Origin: RGIG1995 sp045126815
GTDB lineage: Bacteria; Bacillota; Clostridia; Oscillospirales; CAG-272
DNA length: 31,191 bases
Assembly: GCA_045126815.1 (NCBI GenBank)
Contig: JBGVPD010000032.1
Location: 1-31,191 of the forward strand
Direction of reading: 5' to 3'
Shown: in pieces, positions 22,906-29,147 of the stretch
Layout: every line of letters begins with the position of its first letter
Numbering within the stretch: the first letter of the stretch is position 1
Made by a program: the position numbers and the translations under genes
The notes under the pieces: generated by a model
What the model saw: only the letters and a program-made list of their open reading frames with translations
Databases searched by the model: none
What the model was told of the DNA's origin: nothing

Positions 22906-25083
22906 ATGAACATTATAAAAAGAAGCGGCGCTCAAGTTTTATACGAAGGCGATAAAATAACAACGGCTATAAAAAAAGCAAATATGACAGTCCCCGAAAA
23001 CGAAAGACTTTCAGATGCATACATTGAAGCTATTGAACACCACGTAAGAAACGAGGGTGCAAAACTTTCACGTGCTTTAGGCGTGGAAGAAATTCAGGAT
23101 ATGGTCGAAAGCGAAATTATGAAGCACGGAGCTTTCAACGTTGCAAGAAACTACATTAAATACAGATATATTCGTTCATTGGCAAGAAAGGCAAACACAA
23201 CGGATGAAAGAATACTTTCTCTCATCGACTGCAAAAACGAAGAAGTAAAACAGGAAAACGCAAACAAGAACCCCACTGTTAACAGCGTTCAAAGAGACTA
23301 TATGGCAGGTGAAGTCAGCCGAGACATTACCGACCGTATTCTTCTCCCTCAGGACATCGTTCAGGCGCATAAGGAAGGTATCATCCACTTCCACGACTCC
23401 GACTATTACGCACAGAGAATGCACAACTGTGACCTTGTTAACCTTGAAGATATGCTTCAGAACGGAACAGTTATAAGCGGAACCAAGATAGAAAAACCCC
23501 ACAGTTTTTCAACTGCTTGTAACATCGCAACACAGATAATCGCTCAGGTTGCAAGCAACCAGTACGGCGGTCAGTCTATAAGCCTTACACACTTAGCCCC
23601 CTTTGTACAAATCTCAAGAGAAAAAATACGCAGAAGCGTTCTCGAAGAAAACGAACTTATCGGAATTAATCCCACCGAAGAACAGATAAGCTCTATAGTT
23701 GAAAAAAGGCTTATGGAAGAAATAAGCCGCGGCGTTCAGACCATACAGTATCAGGTCGTAACTTTGATGACAACAAATGGTCAAGCTCCCTTCGTTACAG
23801 TATTTATGTACCTTAACGAAGCTAAAAATGAACAAGAAAAAAGAGATTTGTCACTTATCATTGAGCAGGTACTCCTCCAGAGATATAAGGGCGTTAAGAA
23901 CGAAGACGGTGTTTGGGTAACTCCCGCATTCCCCAAGCTTATATACGTTCTTGAAGATGATAACATCAAAGAGGGTACTCCTTATTTCTACCTCACTAAA
24001 CTTGCGGCAAAATGCACTGCAAAAAGAATGGTTCCCGACTATATATCCGAAAAGATCATGCTTCAAAACAAGATCGACAAAAACGGTAACGGCAACTGCT
24101 ACACCTGTATGGGTTGCAGAAGCTTCTTGACTCCCTACTTGGATGAAAACGGTAAACCCAAATACTACGGAAGATTTAACCAAGGCGTTGTAACGGTTAA
24201 CCTTGTTGATATCGGTCTTTCAGCAAAAGGAAACATTAACGAGTTCTGGAAGATATTTGATGAAAGAATGGAAATGTGCCACAAAGCTCTCCAGTGCAGA
24301 CACGAAAGACTTACGGGTACGACATCAGACGCAGCTCCGATCCTTTGGCAGCACGGCGCACTTCTCCGTTTGAAAAAAGGAGAAAAAATTGACAAGTATC
24401 TTCACGGCGGATACAGCACACTTTCACTTGGATATGCAGGTCTTTGGGAATGCGTTATGGCTCTTAACGGCAAGAAACTTACCGAGCCCGAAGGCGAAGA
24501 ACTCGGTCTCACAATTATGAGAAAGCTTAACGAATACACTGCAAAATGGAAAGCTGACGAAAATATTGACTATTCACTTTACGGCACACCGCTTGAAAGT
24601 ACAACTTATAAGTTTGCTAAATGTTTGCAGAACAAATTCGGTATCATCAAAGGCGTAACCGATAAAAACTATATTACAAACAGTTACCACATTCACGTAA
24701 CCGAAGAAATTGATGCTTTTGAAAAACTTAGAATCGAATCTAAGTTCCAGGCCCTTTCTCCCGGTGGCGCTATTTCGTACGTAGAAGTTCCAAATATGCA
24801 GGATAACCTCGACGCTGTTATAGCAGTTATGCAGTTTATCTATGATAACATTATGTATGCAGAGCTTAACACAAAGAGCGACTACTGTCAGGAATGCGGT
24901 TATGACGGCGAGATCGTGATCGAAACCGATGAAAACAATAAGCTTATCTGGAAATGCCCCAAGTGCGGTAACACCGACCAGAATAAGATGAACGTTGCAA
25001 GAAGAACTTGCGGATACATTGGAACACAGTACTGGAATCAGGGCAGAACGCAGGAAATTAAAGAAAGAGTATTGCATCTGTAA
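22906..25083 (+). CDS. nrdD: Anaerobic ribonucleoside-triphosphate reductase (class III), large subunit
   Basis: Glycyl-radical enzyme that reduces NTPs to dNTPs without oxygen, using formate as reductant in the characterised enzymes. 725 aa. Residues ~1-95 are an ATP-cone (KRSGAQVLYEGDKITTAIKKA...) for allosteric activity control. The barrel follows with FHDSDYYAQRMHNCDLVNLEDML and GNCYTCMGCRSFLTPY. Near the C-terminus four zinc Cys (C661, C664, C684, C687) precede the radical loop RTCGYIG, with Gly703 as the radical site. AGGGAGG lies 6-7 nt before the ATG. The stop overlaps the nrdG start (TAATG). This is an intact enzyme from a strict or facultative anaerobe. Confidence 0.98.
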   Translation: MNIIKRSGAQVLYEGDKITTAIKKANMTVPENERLSDAYIEAIEHHVRNEGAKLSRALGVEEIQDMVESEIMKHGAFNVARNYIKYRYIRSLARKANTTDERILSLIDCKNEEVKQENANKNPTVNSVQRDYMAGEVSRDITDRILLPQDIVQAHKEGIIHFHDSDYYAQRMHNCDLVNLEDMLQNGTVISGTKIEKPHSFSTACNIATQIIAQVASNQYGGQSISLTHLAPFVQISREKIRRSVLEENELIGINPTEEQISSIVEKRLMEEISRGVQTIQYQVVTLMTTNGQAPFVTVFMYLNEAKNEQEKRDLSLIIEQVLLQRYKGVKNEDGVWVTPAFPKLIYVLEDDNIKEGTPYFYLTKLAAKCTAKRMVPDYISEKIMLQNKIDKNGNGNCYTCMGCRSFLTPYLDENGKPKYYGRFNQGVVTVNLVDIGLSAKGNINEFWKIFDERMEMCHKALQCRHERLTGTTSDAAPILWQHGALLRLKKGEKIDKYLHGGYSTLSLGYAGLWECVMALNGKKLTEPEGEELGLTIMRKLNEYTAKWKADENIDYSLYGTPLESTTYKFAKCLQNKFGIIKGVTDKNYITNSYHIHVTEEIDAFEKLRIESKFQALSPGGAISYVEVPNMQDNLDAVIAVMQFIYDNIMYAELNTKSDYCQECGYDGEIVIETDENNKLIWKCPKCGNTDQNKMNVARRTCGYIGTQYWNQGRTQEIKERVLHL

Positions 25084-25607
25084 TGAATTACGGCGAGATA
25101 AAAAAAGTTGATATCGCAAACGGAACGGGAGTAAGAGTAAGCCTTTTCGTGTCGGGCTGTACGCACCACTGCAAAGGCTGCTTTAATCCTGATACGTGGA
25201 ATTTCAATTTCGGAAAAGAATATACAAAAGAAACCGAAGACAGTATAATCGAAGCATTAACACCGGACTATATCGAAGGATTGTCGCTTCTGGGCGGCGA
25301 ACCCTTTGAACCACAAAACCAACCCACACTTGTCGGGCTGCTGAAGAGAATAAAATTAGAGTTACCAAACAAAAACGTCTGGTGTTATTCGGGTTATACT
25401 TACGAAGAACTGTCGGGACAAAAAGAATCAAGAGCGTTTACTGAAAACACTCTTGAGATGCTGAATATGATAGACGTTCTCGTTGACGGTGAATTTGTTG
25501 AAAGTTTAAAAGACATCAGCCTTAAATTCAGAGGCTCGTCAAACCAAAGAATTATTGATGTCAAAGAGTCACTCAAATCAAATACAATAATAGAAAAAGG
25601 ACTGTAA
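25083..25607 (+). CDS. nrdG: Anaerobic ribonucleotide reductase activating protein (radical SAM)
   Basis: Installs the glycyl radical on NrdD using S-adenosylmethionine and a [4Fe-4S] cluster. The radical SAM motif is C-x3-C-x2-C (C26, C30, C33 in GCTHHCKGC), preceded by TGVRVSLFVSG and followed by the SAM-binding LLGGEPF. 174 aa, normal for the family. It has no strong ribosome site of its own and shares one base with the nrdD stop, so expression is probably coupled at fixed stoichiometry. Its stop codon lies inside the downstream hairpin. Confidence 0.97.
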   Translation: MNYGEIKKVDIANGTGVRVSLFVSGCTHHCKGCFNPDTWNFNFGKEYTKETEDSIIEALTPDYIEGLSLLGGEPFEPQNQPTLVGLLKRIKLELPNKNVWCYSGYTYEELSGQKESRAFTENTLEMLNMIDVLVDGEFVESLKDISLKFRGSSNQRIIDVKESLKSNTIIEKGL

Positions 25608-25619
25608 AAACAGTCCTTT
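25596..25619 (+). terminator. Hairpin overlapping the nrdG stop (weak terminator)
   Basis: A perfect 10-bp stem AAAGGACTGT/ACAGTCCTTT with an AAAA loop contains the TAA stop. The T-run after it is only three bases and part of the stem, so it may stabilise the 3' end or terminate partly. Confidence 0.6.
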
Positions 25620-25719
25620 GATATCAACTACTATTAGAAACAAAAAGTTTTATAACAAAATTGAATATTTAATCTAACGATCATCTCATTCAGACAACAA
25701 ATGTGACTAGACATTAAAG

Positions 25720-25770
25720 AACTCGGTATTATCTTCCTTGATTTTTTATCAAAGACAATACCGAGTTTTT
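25720..25770 (+). terminator. Nested-hairpin terminator between converging genes
   Basis: An 11-bp stem, AACTCGGTATT (25720-25730) with AATACCGAGTT (25757-25767), encloses an inner TTGAT/ATCAA hairpin (25738-25752). TTTTT follows on the plus strand. It lies between nrdG and the converging minus-strand gene at 25808. On the minus strand only CTTTAAT follows, so bidirectional action would be weak in that direction. Confidence 0.75.
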
Positions 25771-25807
25771 ATATACTCCACAAACGAGTACAAGTTTGCA
25801 ACACGCG

Positions 25808-26095
25808 TCACTTATTTTTATATTTTCTTTCAAACTCTTTTGTTGTTCTGCGCATTAACGTGTGACTACACCTTGTACACAGTTGTCCGCAACCTATAAC
25901 GAAATTACATCTCATATAAATGGGCATATCAATAGGTATATTCGTAATTTCGCCACACAAAACACACTCTTCGTATTTTTTGGTATGTATTTCGCCTACA
26001 TCAGTTGTTGGAATATGCATTTTATTCATTTTATTATTCTCGCTCATATTAATAAATCCAATAGTCCGTTGTAATTTGACTTTTTTCGACATCAA
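25808..26095 (-). CDS. Small Cys-rich (zinc-ribbon-like) protein, unknown function
   Basis: 95 aa in the longest form. Six Cys lie in the central-C-terminal part: CxxC at 44-47, single Cys at 63 and 69, and CxxC at 73-76 (CGQLCTRC), then a basic tail. This suggests one structural zinc site. No membrane segment or signal peptide, so it is cytosolic. The start is unclear: neither the ATG at 26095 nor the internal ATG at 26047 (MSENNKM) has a good ribosome site. It follows the surface-protein run by 42 bases on the same strand, so it could be its last gene, or be independent. I do not recognise a named family. Confidence 0.55.
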   Translation of the reverse strand: MMSKKVKLQRTIGFINMSENNKMNKMHIPTTDVGEIHTKKYEECVLCGEITNIPIDMPIYMRCNFVIGCGQLCTRCSHTLMRRTTKEFERKYKNK

Positions 26096-26137
26096 ATTAA
26101 ATTGTGAAAACCCAAAAACAGTATTTTTTCTATAAAA

Positions 26138-27028
26138 CTATAACAATATTTTATCTTCGCCCGTTGGAGCGGATACTGTCGTTTCAACAGAAGTTGTCAT
26201 TTCCTCTGTTTCGGGTGTTTTTGCCGTTGTTTCGGGCACCGTCGTTTCAGGAGTTAATGGTCTTGTTGTTTCAACAGGCTCATCTTTCCCCGTCGTTTCA
26301 GGCACTGTCGTTTCATCTGTTTCAGGAGATTTCTCCGTTGTTTCGGGCACCGTTATTTCAGGAGTTAAAGGTTCTGTTGTTTCAACAGTCTGCTCTGTAG
26401 TTTCAATAACTTGTTCATCATCTTCATCTTTTCCCGAATTTGAATCAACCTTAACTGCCAACTCAACATTTTCCCCTTGAGTAATATACAACTCTTCATT
26501 TTCGCCTTTGTATTTATACGCATCATAACAAGACGAAGTCCCCCAATGAGAAACGAAAGTAATCTTTGTATTATTATCGGGAGTAATTGTAAAACTAATT
26601 ATTTCTGTATTACCATTACCATCTTTTCCAAGCTGTTGTGTATGGTATTTGTTATCACATTTATCAGCGGTTATAATTACAAAACCTGTCTTTGCAGTGC
26701 TTTTTTCTGCGTGTTGTAATGTAATAAAATACTTCGTATTAGCCTTAAGTTCTGCCCAGTGAAATTTATAATTACTTGTATTCACCGTAACGGATTCACC
26801 ATTTGAACTTGTAACATTGATCGACACCTTAGTTTCAAAATTAGCAGTATTAATTCTATTTGAATCGGAGGTAACGTTGCAAGAAAAATAAGCAAAAGCT
26901 GTAAGACTCATCATTATCAAGCATGTAACTATGCTAATCACAGTCAAAATCATTCGCACAACTATTACTTTTTCGCCTATCTTTTCGTGCTGCTGAATAC
27001 GAAAAAACTCGTCATAAACTTTTCTCAC
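26138..27028 (-). CDS. SipW/TasA-type membrane-associated surface protein with Thr/Pro/Glu-rich stalk
   Basis: 296 aa from the GTG at 27028, which has AAAGGAG at 8 nt; an upstream TTG (27046) lies just 5' of that ribosome site and cannot use it. Residues ~21-45 are a hydrophobic helix ending in LTAFAYFSC, similar to SipW-processed leaders. Residues ~46-200 form a small beta domain with phrases (FHWAELKANTKYFITL, TFVSHWGTSSC) that I associate with proteins in SipW/TasA clusters. The last ~97 residues are a disordered, acidic Thr/Pro/Glu stalk of VETT/PETT units in a 37-residue tandem repeat. There is no LPxTG end. How it is retained, by its helix or after cleavage, is unknown. Confidence 0.7.
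   Translation of the reverse strand: MRKVYDEFFRIQQHEKIGEKVIVVRMILTVISIVTCLIMMSLTAFAYFSCNVTSDSNRINTANFETKVSINVTSSNGESVTVNTSNYKFHWAELKANTKYFITLQHAEKSTAKTGFVIITADKCDNKYHTQQLGKDGNGNTEIISFTITPDNNTKITFVSHWGTSSCYDAYKYKGENEELYITQGENVELAVKVDSNSGKDEDDEQVIETTEQTVETTEPLTPEITVPETTEKSPETDETTVPETTGKDEPVETTRPLTPETTVPETTAKTPETEEMTTSVETTVSAPTGEDKILL
26181..26390 (-). repeat. 111-bp in-frame tandem repeat (about 1.9 copies)
   Basis: The block starting CCGTTGTTTCGGGCACCGT at 26224 recurs at 26335, exactly 111 bases (37 codons) on, with near identity over ~56 bases and weaker similarity to the left. It encodes the Thr/Pro/Glu stalk and could vary in copy number between strains by slippage or recombination without breaking the frame. 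Confidence 0.8.
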
Positions 27029-27065
27029 AATCTCATCTCCTTTCAAAAAAATTGTTTATTAATTG

Positions 27066-27716
27066 TTAGTCTTTTATTTGTTCTGCCTTAACTATAATTC
27101 CAAGATTTACCTCGGGTATTTTTTCTCCACGATAATTTGCTACGTTACCAACCTCTTCGGGCATACGAACAATCAACGCAATATAAGAAGTTTCTCCTGC
27201 CTGTAACACTGCGTTTTCAGTTTCATAATTGCTGAGCTTCATCGTGGCTATTTCTTTCGCCTTTTGTCGATCGGGTATATTATTTTTCATATCCGCTTCG
27301 TTATCAGCAGTAACAAGTCCAAATTTCAGATAATCCTGCAAATTAAATTCTTCCGAATAAACATTGTTTGCCGTAGTATATCCCGTTAATGCAACTGCAG
27401 TGTTAAACTGAAAATCAACGTCACCCTTGTTTTCTACCTTTAGATATACAACCTGCACATATCCCGGTTCATACAAAGCGTTTTGATTAAAAATTTTTGT
27501 TTTACTGTCCACTTTCTCCCATGTTCCGTCTGTAAGACGGTGAGATACCTCAAGCTCAAAATCCCCGAAATGGAAAATATTGTTTATTTCAGGAGAACTG
27601 TCGGAAAACCACGCCAAGGATGCCCCTGTACCGAGAGCGATCCAAACAATGAGGGCAAAAAAACTAATTACTACTGCTATTTTTTTATACGGTTTATTTT
27701 TTGCATATTTTTTCAC
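27066..27716 (-). CDS. TasA/camelysin-like secreted fibre protein
   Basis: 216 aa. N-terminal basic stretch and helix at ~12-33, then GASLAWFSD (31-39), which matches the SipW-type cleavage region (A-x-AxFSD) of TasA and camelysin. After that comes INNIFHFGDFELEV, the family's N-terminal strand with a Gly before it, and a beta-sandwich-like remainder with EPGYVQVVYLKVENKGDVDFQF (the typical 'weak-ordering extension' phrase of this family). GTG start with AAGGAGG at 8 nt, 17 bases after the upstream gene. In Bacillus such proteins polymerise into biofilm fibres; the homologous role here is inference. Confidence 0.8.
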   Translation of the reverse strand: MKKYAKNKPYKKIAVVISFFALIVWIALGTGASLAWFSDSSPEINNIFHFGDFELEVSHRLTDGTWEKVDSKTKIFNQNALYEPGYVQVVYLKVENKGDVDFQFNTAVALTGYTTANNVYSEEFNLQDYLKFGLVTADNEADMKNNIPDRQKAKEIATMKLSNYETENAVLQAGETSYIALIVRMPEEVGNVANYRGEKIPEVNLGIIVKAEQIKD

Positions 27717-27733
27717 GCCTCATTCCTCCTTGT

Positions 27734-28408
27734 TCAGCGTTTCACGGCGTCCTCTTCCTCTTCCTTATCCTTTTTACGCCATACCAAAAGAATAATAATC
27801 AAAAATAACGAACAGACCATAACAGTAACCCATAACCCATAATTGAAATCATCGCCTGTCTGCGGCGGTTTGGGATCTTCAGGTTCAATGGGATACTCTT
27901 CGATTTTGAACTCCCAATCAATATAACCTATTTTGTTTTGGAACTCATTGTCCAACTCCAAAGGCACGTTTAACGTAACATCCAAATTAACCTCACCGCC
28001 CGAATAGAGAGTACCAAGACACACCCATTCGGATAATTGCGCCATTTCATTAGCTGTTGCATTAAACATATAAGCCATTTCATTATCTTCACTCTTTCTT
28101 ACTTTAAGAGTGAGTTGGGAAAGAAATTCGTTAGAATCTTCGTGTGCTCCGAGAGAGCGAATATATATTTTCACTTTAACGTTATTAGAAGCTTCGTTTT
28201 TAACTGCAATTTTTTGAGTTAAATAATCTCCGGGCATAACTCCCTTAAAATTCGAAAAAAGATCAGTAAGCGAATTATTGCTGCCGGGTTCAAAAATAAA
28301 CTGTTGTGCCTTACCGTCATAAACCACTTTGCCGTCTAAAGCGTATACAGAGCCTATCGAAGAAAAAGCTATTAGAAAAACAACAAACATTGTTAAAATC
28401 TTCTTCAT
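27734..28408 (-). CDS. Sortase-anchored surface protein with PPQTG signal, linked to TasA-like proteins
   Basis: 224 aa. Residues 1-24 are a Sec signal peptide (cleavage near VYA-LDG). The middle part contains FSNFKGVMPGDYLTQKIAVKNEASNNVKVKIYIR, a beta domain with the same 'GxxLTQKIxVKN' style as TasA-cluster proteins. The C-terminus is a complete sortase signal: PPQTG at 181-185, hydrophobic helix ~191-210, RKK tail. (S/P)PxTG is the motif known to be used by sortase B of Clostridioides difficile. It is probably the wall anchor or nucleator of the fibre. No sortase gene is in the window. ATG start with GAGG at 8 nt. Confidence 0.8.
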   Translation of the reverse strand: MKKILTMFVVFLIAFSSIGSVYALDGKVVYDGKAQQFIFEPGSNNSLTDLFSNFKGVMPGDYLTQKIAVKNEASNNVKVKIYIRSLGAHEDSNEFLSQLTLKVRKSEDNEMAYMFNATANEMAQLSEWVCLGTLYSGGEVNLDVTLNVPLELDNEFQNKIGYIDWEFKIEEYPIEPEDPKPPQTGDDFNYGLWVTVMVCSLFLIIILLVWRKKDKEEEEDAVKR

Positions 28409-28421
28409 CTATACAACCTCA

Positions 28422-28988
28422 CTATTCCTTTGGCCAACCTGAAGCGGTATATGTGTTGCCGTCTGTAATCGGATTGTTTTCACTCTGAACCGCTTGGGCA
28501 TTTACTGTCAATGTCAAGGTCTTTCCAAGATATTTGTTGTCAATCTTTGAGCCAACAAGTTCTACGTTCGAAAATACATAGGGTGTCGTTTCTTTCGGGT
28601 TTACAATCCCCTTATAGTAATACCAACCGTCATAAAATTCCCAATATTCATTATTGACATTAAGTTTAAAACACTCATCTACGGAAAGCTCCTGTGAGTC
28701 TACTCCGTATACCATTTTTACTCGCAAATAAAACGGATGCTCACAATCGCTTTCTATACTAACCTTTTTTGAAACAACATCTCCCGGAACAATATATACC
28801 CCATCCTTAGGAAACTCTGTACCCTGTTCTGTTGTTTCGTGAATAATAAACTGAATGTTTCCGGAGGTTATAACGCTGGTTGCTTTCCCGACGCTCTGAT
28901 AATATGCAATTGTATCTTGGCTCAAAAAAGTCAAAATTACAGCCACAAACGCAACTACAAACACTTTAATTTTAATCTTACCCAACAT
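28422..28988 (-). CDS. TasA/camelysin-like secreted protein
   Basis: 188 aa. Helix at ~8-24 then DTIAYYQSVGKATSVITSGNIQFIIHE (25-51), a clear match in pattern to SipW-dependent leaders followed by the family's first strand (AYF-x-D...NVITSGNIxIxxxE). The rest is a beta-rich domain with a PGDVVSKKVSIES phrase and a YDGWYYYKG segment typical of this group. AAGGAGG lies 5 nt before the ATG. It is 13 bases upstream of the PPQTG protein. It probably needs a SipW-type signal peptidase, which is not visible here. Confidence 0.8.
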   Translation of the reverse strand: MLGKIKIKVFVVAFVAVILTFLSQDTIAYYQSVGKATSVITSGNIQFIIHETTEQGTEFPKDGVYIVPGDVVSKKVSIESDCEHPFYLRVKMVYGVDSQELSVDECFKLNVNNEYWEFYDGWYYYKGIVNPKETTPYVFSNVELVGSKIDNKYLGKTLTLTVNAQAVQSENNPITDGNTYTASGWPKE

Positions 28989-29025
28989 TTTTACCTCCTT
29001 GTATAAATTTTGCTAATCAGCAATT

Positions 29026-29078
29026 AAAAGACACAACTTCTTGCTTCTTCACTATTATTTATTAATTCAAGTTGTGCC
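29026..29078 (-). terminator. Hairpin with T-run after the large surface-protein gene
   Basis: A 10-bp stem including one G-U pair (29030-29039 with 29069-29078), a large ~29-nt loop and TTTT on the minus strand. It could partly terminate transcription between the large gene and the smaller TasA-like genes, setting unequal expression. The large loop makes it weaker than a standard terminator. Confidence 0.5.
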
Positions 29079-29090
29079 CTTTGATTGCCG

Positions 29091-29115
29091 CCTATCCCCC
29101 ACAAGAAGGGATAGG
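29091..29115. other. 8-bp inverted repeat downstream of the large surface-protein gene
   Basis: CCTATCCC (29091-29098) with GGGATAGG (29108-29115), 9-nt loop. No T-run on the minus strand; on the plus strand ACGGACTTTG and then eight T residues follow. It may protect the 3' end of the upstream mRNA or act as a terminator for plus-strand noise. Confidence 0.45.
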
Positions 29116-29147
29116 ACGGACTTTGTTTTTTTTGGAAATTTAATCGA

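Noticed and set aside
26104..26400. Plus-strand frame rich in Phe/Gln/Leu repeats
   Set aside because: It is the antisense of the Thr/Pro/Glu tandem repeat and only looks repetitive for that reason.
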